Source: SZUA-430 sp044220975
GTDB lineage: Bacteria; Pseudomonadota; Alphaproteobacteria; Micropepsales; Micropepsaceae
DNA length: 64,000 bases
Assembly (NCBI GenBank): GCA_044220975.1
Contig: JBGAPZ010000006.1
Coordinates: 62,001 to 126,000 of the forward strand
Reading direction: 5' to 3'
The notes below the pieces were generated by a model. It saw only the letters and a program-made list of their open reading frames with translations. It was not told the origin of the DNA and made no database searches. The first letter of the stretch is position 1, and every line of letters starts with the position of its first letter. Positions 17,031 to 23,953 of the stretch are shown here, piece after piece. The position numbers and the translations under genes are program-made.

Positions 17031-17435
17031 TTACCTTGGGCGGGAGGCGCGCTCTAAGACCGCCGTATCGAGGAACTCGGCAAGATCGCAAATTTGGCCA
17101 TCTTTCATCGTGATCAGATCGACCTTTTCAACGTGCGCCACTTGGTTCGTGCTGTTGTGCTGAAGATCAATCGAGCTGTGAACGGCAAACCTCGTATCCT
17201 TGTGCGCGATAAGCTCGTGAATACGCACTGCTAGGATATTCCAGTAACGTTGTGTGATTGCGGCATGGGCGTGCACCTCGCCGATACCCCGTAGGTCGCC
17301 AGCCGTTTCTAAACGATTTGGTTGTCCGGGCGTTCGCCAGCGAATCGTCGGCGAAAACAAAAGGACGACGTGGTGGAACTCTCCGCGCTCGCAGTGAGCG
17401 CAGGCTTCGCGGAGGAGTTTCTCGTTCGGTCCCAT
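17031..17435 (-). CDS. NTF2-like (SnoaL-type) protein, paralog 2
   Basis: The product is 134 aa with the cone-shaped NTF2-like fold pattern: an N-terminal helix (MGPNEKLLREACAHCERGEF), a buried-pocket strand SPTIRWRTPGQPNRLE, and C-terminal strands VEKVDLITMKDGQICDLAEF. It is clearly related to the adjacent upstream gene, and both end in LERASR. This fold serves as a ligand-binding or small hydrolase scaffold, so the substrate is unknown. I start at ATG 17435 rather than the longer frame, which would overlap the paralog. Confidence 0.65.
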   Translation of the reverse strand: MGPNEKLLREACAHCERGEFHHVVLLFSPTIRWRTPGQPNRLETAGDLRGIGEVHAHAAITQRYWNILAVRIHELIAHKDTRFAVHSSIDLQHNSTNQVAHVEKVDLITMKDGQICDLAEFLDTAVLERASRPR

Positions 17436-17442
17436 GGCTCTT

Positions 17443-17859
17443 TCATTGGCCACGGGAAGCACGCCTCGACGCCCGTTCAAGCGGCGCCGTGTCATAGACC
17501 GCGAGATAAGAAACGCACTTTCCATCTTTCATGGTGACCAGGTCCACGCGCTCGACGCTCACCCTGGCACCGCTTCGGCGATGCACGCCCGTCACGGCTG
17601 TCCGCACAACAAAGCGACGGTCCTCCTCGTGGAACATCTCAAGTAGCTCGAGCCGCACAAATGTCCACTTTTCGGCAAGCGCTCCAATGAAGGCGCGTGC
17701 TCCGTCATGGCCATGCCACTCTCCACAGTGATCCAGTCGGTTGGGAGCGCCCAACGACCTCATCACGACATCGTCGGCGAGCATCGAGATAACACTCTCC
17801 AAGTCACCACTTTCGTAGAATTGGTAGATTTCTCGCAATTTCTTTTCGTTTTTGCCCAT
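17443..17859 (-). CDS. NTF2-like (SnoaL-type) protein, paralog 1
   Basis: The product is 138 aa and starts MGKNEKKLREIYQFYESGDL. It has the SnoaL-like pattern MLADDVVMRSLGAPNRLDHCGEW and a final sheet VERVDLVTMKDGKCVSYL. It is 7 bp upstream of its paralog, and the pair probably arose by tandem duplication. It lies downstream of rtcB in the same direction, but a hairpin at 17949-17981 separates them, so membership of the RNA-repair transcript is doubtful. Confidence 0.65.
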   Translation of the reverse strand: MGKNEKKLREIYQFYESGDLESVISMLADDVVMRSLGAPNRLDHCGEWHGHDGARAFIGALAEKWTFVRLELLEMFHEEDRRFVVRTAVTGVHRRSGARVSVERVDLVTMKDGKCVSYLAVYDTAPLERASRRASRGQ

Positions 17860-17948
17860 CAGCAAGTCTACCCGGCTCGTCTTACCGCTCTGGATTGTAG
17901 CATGTTTGTCAGCGGCGGCGAGGCGGACCTTGTGTAACGCAGTCGTTC

Positions 17949-17981
17949 GGTAGAGGCGAGGGCCCTCCCCCCGCCTCTACC
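17949..17981 (-). terminator. Inverted repeat downstream of rtcB, possible terminator
   Basis: A 10-bp perfect stem GGTAGAGGCG/CGCCTCTACC lies 8 bp after the rtcB stop. On the minus strand it is not followed by a U-run, so termination is uncertain. On the plus strand CTTTAGCTTTAG follows. Confidence 0.45.
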
Positions 17982-17988
17982 TTTAGCT

Positions 17989-19176
17989 TTAGCCCTTCAC
18001 GCAAACGACCTGGCGCAAGGTGTGGACCACTTCGACCAAGTCGGACTGCGCCGCCATGACGGCGTCGATGTCTTTGTAGGCCATCGGCGTTTCGTCGATG
18101 ACGCCTGCGTCCTTGCGGCATTCGACGTGGGCCGTCGCCGCAATGTGGTCTTCGAGCGTGAAGCGCTCTTTCGCTGCGGTACGCGACATGGCGCGGCCGG
18201 CACCGTGCGAGCAGGACTCGAACGATTCCGGATTGCCAAGTCCCCGCACGATGAACGATTTCGCGCCCATCGAGCCCGGGATGATGCCGAGCTCGCCCTG
18301 GCGGGCGCGCACGGCGCCCTTACGCGTCAACCAGACGCGCTCGCCGAAGTGCTCTTCGCGTTCGACGTAGTTGTGGTGGCAGTTCACCGCTACGTCGGCC
18401 GTTTCGAGATCGGGCCACGTTTCCCGCAACACGGCCAACACCGCGCCCATCATCACATCGCGGTTCGAGCGCGCATAGTCTTGCGCCCAACCCACGGCTT
18501 CGACGTAGTCGTTGAAGGCGTCCGTGCCCTCGCCGAACCAGGCCAAGTCGCGGTCCGCGAGTTTCAACCCCGCCGCCTCGATCTCCTCCTTCGCTTTCGC
18601 GATGAAGTATTGACCGATGCGGTTGCCGATGCCGCGAGAGCCGGAGTGCAACATCACCCAGACGCGATCCGCCTCGTCGAGGCAGATTTCGACAAAGTGG
18701 TTGCCGCCCCCGAGCGTGCCGATTTGCAGCGCCGCCGACTTCTTCTCCGTGATCTTCGGGTGCTTCGCCTCGAGCGCCTCGTAGCCCAACTTGTGGCGCT
18801 GGTACCAGGCGGATTCGGCGCGGCGCGGCGGTTGCTTGTGCGACGCCTGGCCGACCGGGATCACGGATTCGATCGCTGCGCGGATGGCTTTGAGCGAGTC
18901 CGGCAACTGCGATGCCGTGACGTTCGTCATCACCGCGGCCATGCCGCAGCCGATGTCGACGCCGACCGCGGCCGGGATGATCGCGCCCTTCGTCGGGATG
19001 ACGGAGCCGACCGTCGCACCCTTGCCAAGGTGGACGTCCGGCATGACGGCGATGTGCCCGTGGATGAACGGAAGCTCGGCGATGTTCTTCAACTGCTTGC
19101 GCGCCTCCGGCTCGACCGGCACGCCGTTCGTCCAGGCCTTGATCGGTACGCCTTTGGAATCGATGAGTTCGTGCAT
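17989..19176 (-). CDS. rtcB: RNA-splicing ligase RtcB
   Basis: The product is 395 aa, the short bacterial form. RtcB joins 2',3'-cyclic phosphate or 3'-phosphate RNA ends to 5'-OH ends using GTP and Mn2+, repairing tRNA and rRNA cut by ribotoxins. Metal and catalytic motifs are all present: PDVHLGKGATVGSV, GVDIGCGM (metal-ligand Cys), GGGNHFVE, LHSGSRGIGN, VNCHHNYV and CSHGAGRAMSR with the His that is guanylylated. It ends VVCVKG. It follows rsr by 94 bp on the same strand. No rtcA cyclase and no RtcR activator are in the window. A 3-codon ORF (ATG CAT CGC TGA) sits 6 bp upstream of its start. Confidence 0.96.
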   Translation of the reverse strand: MHELIDSKGVPIKAWTNGVPVEPEARKQLKNIAELPFIHGHIAVMPDVHLGKGATVGSVIPTKGAIIPAAVGVDIGCGMAAVMTNVTASQLPDSLKAIRAAIESVIPVGQASHKQPPRRAESAWYQRHKLGYEALEAKHPKITEKKSAALQIGTLGGGNHFVEICLDEADRVWVMLHSGSRGIGNRIGQYFIAKAKEEIEAAGLKLADRDLAWFGEGTDAFNDYVEAVGWAQDYARSNRDVMMGAVLAVLRETWPDLETADVAVNCHHNYVEREEHFGERVWLTRKGAVRARQGELGIIPGSMGAKSFIVRGLGNPESFESCSHGAGRAMSRTAAKERFTLEDHIAATAHVECRKDAGVIDETPMAYKDIDAVMAAQSDLVEVVHTLRQVVCVKG

Positions 19177-19270
19177 GATGCTTCAGCGATGCATGTTCGT
19201 GCTCGCTCCTTCTATCAGAGTTATGCGGGTTTGACCCTTCTGCCGCAGCTCGCGACTGAAGGGCATTTCG

Positions 19271-20602
19271 TTAGGACGCGTTTTCCTGCGCGATGATCCA
19301 GTCGATCACCGCTTCGGAGAAGCCGTCGATGCGGTTCCAGTCGCCGATGCCAACGCCGTTGCGGTAGGCGGCGACGTTGATCATATAGGCGTTGCCTTTC
19401 GGCGCGCCGACCGGATCGTGCGACTGTTCGTCGGTAATGACGAGCAAGCGCACACCCTTTTTGTCGACTTCCTTCACCGCTTTGCCGAGTTCCGTTCCGC
19501 CGTGCGCCTGGCTTTGCACGATCGCGTCGCGCAAGGCGAAGCCGCGGCGAGGCGGGACTTTCTTCACGTCGTGCGAGAACGTGAAGACTTCGACATCGTC
19601 GCAAATCTCGCGTGCAAGTACGGCGAGACCGCAGGCGGCGTCGAGGCGCGTCATCTCGGAGCGTGCCGACATCGGCGCGTCCATGGAACCCGACACGTCG
19701 ACCAGAATGCGCGTTTCGCCGTCGAGCTTCACGTGGCCCTCGAGCGAGCGGAACATCGCCTTCTCGAGTTCCGGTTCGAAATCCGGGGCGTAGCGCGCGG
19801 CCGCGATGAAGCGATACGGCAAAACGCGATCGGTGCGCATCGCATCGAGCGCAGTCGCGATCGTCTTCTTCGCGACACCGGCTGTCAGCATGCCGCGCAG
19901 GTTGCGCAAGAGCGCCAGCGCGCCGAGTTTCTTTTCGGCAATCAGGCGTTCGAACGCTTCCTTCTTCGACGCGCCGCCGGAGAGCTGAACCTCCCACGTG
20001 TCGGGCGATGCCAACGTTCCGTCGACGAGTTGTTTCCAGATCTTCGCCTGATCCGCGTTTGCGGGCTTGGCGTGGGTTATGAACAACACGTCGCGCAGGC
20101 GCACGGGTCCGTCGCGGTCGTATTTCGCGAGCTGATAGGCGTCGAACTTTTCGAACGCCTTCGCGAGACCCTTCTTCACTTGCGCCGGCACGGGACGCTT
20201 TTTGCGCTGCTGCTGCAGACCGATGACGTCGGACCAGTAGATGGCGAGGAACTCGGTCATCTCGTCCGGGCGCTGAATGACGCGGGCCAGTGTCGATGAG
20301 ACCAACGGGCGGTGCTGCTCGCTTGCCGCCATTGCCCGCACGAGGAGGAGCGGCGCATGACGCAACTTCATTTTTTCGCGCGCGTCGATGGCGATTTGCG
20401 CCACCGTTTCCGGCGCCACTTTGGGCACGAGCGCTTGGATGCGATCGCCGATCGCCTCACCGTCTTCGTAGAACTGATCTTCCCAGAGCATGCAGTTCAT
20501 CACCGAACGGCGGAGCTGCGCTTCCGGCCCAAACGTGCGCGCGGGCGCACCTTCATGCGTGCGCGCCTTCTTGAAGCGCTTGAAGATGTTCAGTTTGGCG
20601 AT
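19271..20602 (-). CDS. rsr: TROVE domain protein (Ro60/Rsr homolog)
   Basis: The product is up to 443 aa. Residues 1-290 form the alpha-helical TROVE ring that binds Y RNAs and the ends of misfolded RNAs (MLWEDQFYEDGEAIGDRI, LRHAPLLLVRAM, RVLPYRFIAAARYAPDFEPELE). The C-terminus is a von Willebrand A domain with a MIDAS motif DVSGSMD. The first ordinary start is GTG at 20503. However, the frame stays open upstream with family-like sequence (KLNIFKRF, THEGAPART), and AAAGGAG lies 9 nt before an ATC codon at 20602, so I propose an ATC start. The gene lies 40 nt after the Y-RNA array and upstream of rtcB. Confidence 0.92.
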   Translation of the reverse strand: MAKLNIFKRFKKARTHEGAPARTFGPEAQLRRSVMNCMLWEDQFYEDGEAIGDRIQALVPKVAPETVAQIAIDAREKMKLRHAPLLLVRAMAASEQHRPLVSSTLARVIQRPDEMTEFLAIYWSDVIGLQQQRKKRPVPAQVKKGLAKAFEKFDAYQLAKYDRDGPVRLRDVLFITHAKPANADQAKIWKQLVDGTLASPDTWEVQLSGGASKKEAFERLIAEKKLGALALLRNLRGMLTAGVAKKTIATALDAMRTDRVLPYRFIAAARYAPDFEPELEKAMFRSLEGHVKLDGETRILVDVSGSMDAPMSARSEMTRLDAACGLAVLAREICDDVEVFTFSHDVKKVPPRRGFALRDAIVQSQAHGGTELGKAVKEVDKKGVRLLVITDEQSHDPVGAPKGNAYMINVAAYRNGVGIGDWNRIDGFSEAVIDWIIAQENAS

Positions 20603-20642
20603 GACGGCGCGCTCCTTTCGGGTTGGGCAGAGATTAGAAGAT

Positions 20643-20791
20643 CGACGGGGAATAGGCGAAGCCGGTATTGCCCACTAGGGCGGCTGAGCTACGGTCTCGC
20701 GGTTGCCCGCGCGCCGACGGGATTTGAACCCGCGACCTCCAGCCTTGTGGCCGGCGCTCTTCCGAAGTAACGGCATTCTTCACCACCGCCG
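20643..20791 (-). ncRNA. Y-RNA-like unit E with permuted tRNA-like module
   Basis: This is the unit nearest rsr. It opens with the shared motif GGTGGTGAAG...CTTCGG (20762-20787). The 5' and 3' ends pair (CGGCGG with CCGTCG, GAAT with ATTC, GCCG with CGGC), making a bulged terminal stem. Inside it are a T-arm (GCGGG-TTCAAAT-CCCGT, 20717-20733), an acceptor-like stem closed by a GCAA tetraloop (CGCGG/CCGCG, 20698-20711) and a D-arm-like GTAGCTCAGCC. The arm order T - acceptor - D is a circular permutation of a tRNA, as in known YrlA RNAs. It has no anticodon arm or free 3' CCA. Confidence 0.72.
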
Positions 20792-20799
20792 AAACAGGG

Positions 20800-20938
20800 C
20801 CAGGGAACAGTCGAGACTGTACTGCCCTTCTCGGGCTTCCAATGCTCTCCCTCTGAGCTACGCGTTCTTGCGAACGTGGCCGGGATTCGAACCCGGCGAC
20901 CCTTGGACTAGCGAAGTAACAGATCTCTTCACCACTGG
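20800..20938 (-). ncRNA. Y-RNA-like unit D with permuted tRNA-like module
   Basis: This is the best-formed unit, about 139 nt. The terminal stem pairs CCAG-GG-GAGA-CTGT-ACT with AGT-ACAG-TCTC-CC-CTGG and leaves bulged U residues on the 5' strand, as in Ro-binding stems of Y RNAs. The shared motif is at 20911-20936. The module has a perfect T-arm CCGGG-TTCGAAT-CCCGG (20880-20896), an acceptor-like CGTTC-GCAA-GAACG hairpin (20863-20876) and a perfect D-arm GCTC-AGAGGGA-GAGC (20844-20858). The anticodon arm is replaced by the Y stem. Confidence 0.78.
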
Positions 20939-20955
20939 CTTTCGTGTGTTCGGTA

Positions 20956-21170
20956 CAACGGGGAACGGGCGAGTTCGGAAAAGCACCACTTGATCGTGCG
21001 AGCACGTAGGTTCAAGCGGATCGTAGGCCGAAGGTTCGCTTCGATGCTTGCGGACATAAGCCGGACTCGAAGTCATCTCGTATGAGACCAAGCTCTGCTT
21101 TCGCGGACCTGCGGGACGGGCGGTCCCGCTTCGACGCGGGCGAAGTATCCGGACCCTTCACCACCGTTGA
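20956..21170 (-). ncRNA. Y-RNA-like unit C, degenerate or divergent module
   Basis: The ends pair as CAACGG with CCGTTG, then GG with CC and GGGT with GCCC, around the shared motif GGTGGTGAAG...CTTCGC (21140-21165). Inside are a strong hairpin GCGGGAC/GTCCCGC and a short T-loop-like segment GACTTCGAGTC, but no recognisable D-arm and no tetraloop-closed acceptor stem. At about 215 nt it is longer than the others. It could be a decayed copy or a unit with a different effector domain. Confidence 0.5.
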
Positions 21171-21183
21171 TTCAGGAAAGTAA

Positions 21184-21319
21184 CCGGTGGCGAGAGTCGT
21201 GCGAGCATCGGTAATGCCTACTCGTGCCGCTGAGCTACGGTTACGCTTTCGCGTATCCGGGAGGACTCGAACCTCCGACCGACGCATCGGCCGACATTCG
21301 CACGATCTCTCGCCACCAG
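21184..21319 (-). ncRNA. Y-RNA-like unit B with permuted tRNA-like module
   Basis: This unit is about 136 nt. A long terminal stem pairs a 5' strand starting CTGGTGGCGAGAG with CTCTCGCCACCGG (13 pairs), then, past a bulged A, TCGTGCGA with TCGCACGA (8 pairs). The module holds a T-arm GGAGG-TTCGAGT-CCTCC (21260-21276), an acceptor-like stem GGATACGC/GCGTAACC closed by GAAA (21239-21258) and a D-arm starting GTAGCTCAGCGG (stem CTC/GAG at 21221-21234). A small hairpin CCGA-TGCG-TCGG stands where a variable arm would be. Confidence 0.75.
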
Positions 21320-21355
21320 TGTCGTAGTTGCCGCCCGAGTCGGGCGGAAATAAGG

Positions 21356-21442
21356 CTTCCAGGGGAAACAAGCGAATTCGGAATGCCCCACATGGTGGAG
21401 CTCGGTGACAGCGAAGTATCCGGATTCTTCACCACCTGGAAG
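21356..21442 (-). ncRNA. Y-RNA-like unit A, without tRNA-like module
   Basis: This is the first unit of the array, about 87 nt. CTTCCAGG pairs with CCTGGAAG, then past a bulged U GG pairs with CC, and further in GAAT pairs with ATTC. The shared motif GGTGGTGAAG...CTTCGC is at 21411-21436. The interior is a simple hairpin GCTCCAC-CAT-GTGGGGC, so it resembles a minimal Y RNA lacking the tRNA mimic. Confidence 0.6.
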
Positions 21443-21645
21443 TTCGTCACAGTCAAAACAGAAAACTTTCGTCGCGGCGCTCAAGGCGAAATCGCGCGCC
21501 GTCTAGCAGGCCACATCTTGCCTGCCCTGCTATCGGCGGACCGCGATCGCTCGCGCCGTTCCCTCCAGCAGGCCCCGCGCTTTTGGGATCCGGGTCTCCC
21601 TGGCCGCTTTCGAGGCGGCCCTTCACGTTCAAGCCGGGGGGAAAA
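21443..21645 (-). other. Structured spacer between attenuator and Y-RNA array
   Basis: No gene is recognised. On the minus strand it has GC-rich hairpins, including GGCCGC/GCGGCC near 21604 and CCTGCT/AGCAGG spanning about 21528-21573. It would be part of the read-through transcript from the promoter at 21889. It might hide another structured RNA, but it lacks the shared GGTGGTGAAG motif. Confidence 0.4.
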
Positions 21646-21681
21646 GAAAAACCCCTCCGGAGCGGCGTGCTCGGGAGGGGT
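21642..21681 (-). terminator. Rho-independent terminator/attenuator before the Y-RNA array
   Basis: On the minus strand ACCCCTCCCGAGC pairs with GCTCCGGAGGGGT around an ACGCC loop, followed by TTTTTCTTTT. Both arms are identical to those of the terminator before the MATE gene, and only the loop differs. It stands between a promoter plus short ORF and the Y-RNA/rsr/rtcB genes, so read-through would be needed to express them from that promoter. Confidence 0.85.
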
Positions 21682-21709
21682 CCAAAGTCGAGGACCGGAC
21701 TGCCTTCCG

Positions 21710-21805
21710 TCAGAAGGCTCCTCCGTGAGCGACGCGCGCGCAGACGCATGGCGTGGTGCCGCCAAGGTCGAATGCGCTCAGTCGATTTTTGGTTCTTCCG
21801 TTCAT
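21710..21805 (-). CDS. Leader peptide ORF upstream of the Y-RNA array
   Basis: This is a 31-codon ORF beginning MNGRTKNRL and ending CVCARVAHGGAF, preceded by a modest GAG ribosome site 7 nt from the ATG. Near its end GCTCACGGAGG (21720-21730) can pair with the 5' arm of the downstream terminator (GCTC and GGAGG with an internal loop), so it is a candidate antiterminator. The stop is 28 nt before the hairpin, as in the MATE leader. Two Cys codons precede the antiterminator. Whether Cys starvation, tRNA damage or general stalling is sensed is unknown. Confidence 0.5.
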   Translation of the reverse strand: MNGRTKNRLSAFDLGGTTPCVCARVAHGGAF

Positions 21806-21860
21806 GCGTCGCTCTGGTTTCTCGTTGTCGCGGAGTTGCCTCCACGCCCAAGGGACGCGG

Positions 21861-21889
21861 CTTCTACGCCTCTCGATTCTTCAAGTCAA
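21861..21889 (-). promoter_or_regulatory. Predicted sigma-70 promoter for the Y-RNA/rsr/rtcB transcript
   Basis: On the minus strand TTGACT (21889-21884) and TAGAAG (21866-21861) are separated by 17 bp. Transcription would start near 21854, about 49 nt before the leader ORF. It shares the CTTGACTTGA context with the promoter at 16967. Confidence 0.5.
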
Positions 21890-21966
21890 GCGCGGGTTGG
21901 AAGATTTTTCCGAGGTGCGACGCGGCGTACATGCGTGACGGTTATCGGTGCATTTCGCGGCAGCCT

Positions 21967-22527
21967 TCACTGCATGCTCCAGCTCAAGCACATCGTGCAG
22001 GGAATGCGGTCGCCGTAGAACATCAACGCACCGACGCCTGCCTTTAGAGCGCCGTCAATGGCCCAAACTAGCGGGCTTGCATACGTGCGGACCAGCAATG
22101 CGAGGAGCACGTTGAGCACCGACGCGCCTGCGAGCACGATCATCAGAGGACCGAAGGCCGGCGACATAAGAACGAAATGCGCGCCCACGATGGTCAGTAT
22201 CGCGAGCATCGTTTCGCGATCTTCGTATGCGCGACTGGAACTCAGCGCCCGCACGAGCAAGATCATTTCAAGAGCGACCGCGATGGCGAGTGAGGCGAGC
22301 TGGATCAAACTAGGCGCGCCGTAGGGTGCAGCGAGCGCCGCGGCGAAAACCGCCGTGAGACCGCTCGCTATTGCCGCGCCCACGCCGAAGATCGGGTAGC
22401 GCATGCGAAAGAAGAATGCGCCGGCGATGATCGCAATGCCCACGATGATGAGAAACAGTCCGCCGCCGCGGATCAGCGGGAAAGCTTCGGCCTGCGTGAG
22501 ATCGCCGACGAGCGTCGCAATGGGCAT
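21967..22527 (-). CDS. Six-helix integral membrane protein, unknown function
   Basis: The product is 186 aa, almost entirely hydrophobic, with about six helices (for example LFLIIVGIAIIAGAFFF, LIQLASLAIAVALEMILLV and MLAILTIVGAHFVLMSP). A short Cys-containing tail IPCTMCLSW follows. It may belong to the DUF6609 group, which I cannot verify. I start at ATG 22527, because the longer frame begins with TTG. It lies upstream of the RNA-repair promoter in the same direction. Confidence 0.6.
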   Translation of the reverse strand: MPIATLVGDLTQAEAFPLIRGGGLFLIIVGIAIIAGAFFFRMRYPIFGVGAAIASGLTAVFAAALAAPYGAPSLIQLASLAIAVALEMILLVRALSSSRAYEDRETMLAILTIVGAHFVLMSPAFGPLMIVLAGASVLNVLLALLVRTYASPLVWAIDGALKAGVGALMFYGDRIPCTMCLSWSMQ

Positions 22528-22630
22528 GGGCCGAGCGTACCACAACTAAGCGTCGTCACTAGCGGCCATTTGTTTCCGTGGGCTGCGGGCGTTACAGTCG
22601 CACCATCACAACATTTGAGGATTGTTCCAC

Positions 22631-23902
22631 ATGGATTTTCGCATTCCGCAAGAGACGAAAGAGTTGCTTGCGCGGCTCGACGATTTCATCGAACGCGAAA
22701 TCAAACCGCTTGAGAACAGAGACGACAACATCCGCTTCTTCGACCACCGCCGCGAGCATGCGCGCACGGATTGGGATCGCGACGGTCTTCCGCGTCACGA
22801 ATGGGAAGCGCTGCTGCGCGAGATGCGCCGGCTTGCGGACAAGGCGGGGTTTTTGCGTCTCGCGCTGCCGAAGGAGTATGGCGGGCAGAACATCGGCAAT
22901 TTGGCGATGGCGATCATTCGCGAGCATCTGGCCGCAAAGGGTTTGGGCCTTCACAACGATCTGCAGAATGAAGCGTCGATCGTCGGCAACTTCCCGCAGG
23001 TTTTGATGTTCCGCGACTTCGGTACGCCGAAGCAGAAGGATGAGTTCATCAACGGCATGTTGGCGGGCACGCATCGCCCAGCGTTCGGCTTGACCGAACC
23101 GAAGCACGGATCGGATGCGACGTGGATGGAGACGCGCGCCGTCAAAGACGGCAACGGCTGGCGGATCACGGGCGAGAAGTTTTGGAACACGGGCGTGCAC
23201 ACGGCGTCGCACGACATGGTGTTCGCGCGCACGAGCGGGAACGACGGCGATGCGCGTGGCATCAGCTGCTTCCTGGTGCCGATGAAGGCCGAGGGCGTGA
23301 AGATCGAGTTTTACTACTGGACGTTCAACATGCCGACGGATCACGCGCATGTCTCGTTCAAGAACGTCTATGTTCCGGATGAGGCGTTGTTCGGGCCGGT
23401 CGACAACGGCTTAGTGCTGGCGCGGCATTTCGTGCACGAGAACCGGATTCGCCAGGCGGCGTCGTCGCTGGGCGCCGGCGTTTATTGCTTGAACGAGTCC
23501 ATCGATTACGCGAAAGCGCGCAAGCCGTTCGGCAAACCGCTAGCTTCGAACCAGGCGATCCAGTTCCCAACCGTCGAGTTGATGACGCAAGCGGAGATGT
23601 TGCGCTTGCTGATCCAAAAGACCGCGTGGGAGATGGATCAGATGACGGGGCCGGAGATCCAGATCTACCTCTCCGACAAGGTATCGATGTGCAATTACTG
23701 GGCGAACCGCTTCTGCTGCGAAGCCGCCGACTGGGCGATGCAGGTGCACGGCGGCATGGGCTATTCGCGGCACAAACCGTTCGAACACATCTACCGCCAC
23801 CACCGCCGCTACCGGATCACGGAAGGATCGGAGCAGATCCAAATGCGCAATGTGGCGGGCCACATGTACGGGTTCTTGGGGAAGAACCGGAAGGCGGATT
23901 AG
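22631..23902 (+). CDS. Acyl-CoA dehydrogenase family protein
   Basis: The product is 423 aa, an FAD-dependent acyl-CoA dehydrogenase that oxidizes acyl-CoA thioesters to enoyl-CoA. It has an N-terminal helical domain (about 1-120), the central beta domain with FGLTEPKHGSDA and WRITGEKFWNTG (substrate and flavin contacts), and the C-terminal helical domain ending with HGGMGYSRHKPFEHIYRHHR and ITEGSEQIQMRN. The latter resembles the ACAD10/11-like branch that acts on long or hydroxylated chains. The ATG at 22631 is preferred to an in-frame TTG 9 bp upstream. No operon partners are evident. Confidence 0.92.
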   Translation: MDFRIPQETKELLARLDDFIEREIKPLENRDDNIRFFDHRREHARTDWDRDGLPRHEWEALLREMRRLADKAGFLRLALPKEYGGQNIGNLAMAIIREHLAAKGLGLHNDLQNEASIVGNFPQVLMFRDFGTPKQKDEFINGMLAGTHRPAFGLTEPKHGSDATWMETRAVKDGNGWRITGEKFWNTGVHTASHDMVFARTSGNDGDARGISCFLVPMKAEGVKIEFYYWTFNMPTDHAHVSFKNVYVPDEALFGPVDNGLVLARHFVHENRIRQAASSLGAGVYCLNESIDYAKARKPFGKPLASNQAIQFPTVELMTQAEMLRLLIQKTAWEMDQMTGPEIQIYLSDKVSMCNYWANRFCCEAADWAMQVHGGMGYSRHKPFEHIYRHHRRYRITEGSEQIQMRNVAGHMYGFLGKNRKAD

Positions 23903-23923
23903 CCTTCGTCCGAGTCGAACGTC

Positions 23924-23948
23924 GTGGCCGGGTCTAAGCCCGGCCATG
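23924..23948. repeat. REP-like palindrome (GGCCGGG family)
   Basis: GTGGCCGGGTCTAAGCCCGG followed by CCATG. It is the one copy far from the 53-63 kb group, between the convergent acyl-CoA dehydrogenase and aldo/keto reductase genes. Confidence 0.65.
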
Positions 23949-23953
23949 TTCGT

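Noticed and set aside
18022..19296. 424-codon plus-strand frame opposite rtcB
   Set aside because: It is a shadow of the complete RtcB coding sequence, with no domain of its own.
20663..21280. Ordinary tRNA genes in the Y-RNA region
   Set aside because: T- and D-arms are present, but their order is permuted, the acceptor stem is closed by a tetraloop, and there is no anticodon arm or 3' CCA.
20634..21484. Open reading frames of 77-123 codons on the minus strand across the array
   Set aside because: Their coding-like look comes from the repeated structured RNA units. There is no conserved protein signal and the frames change between units.
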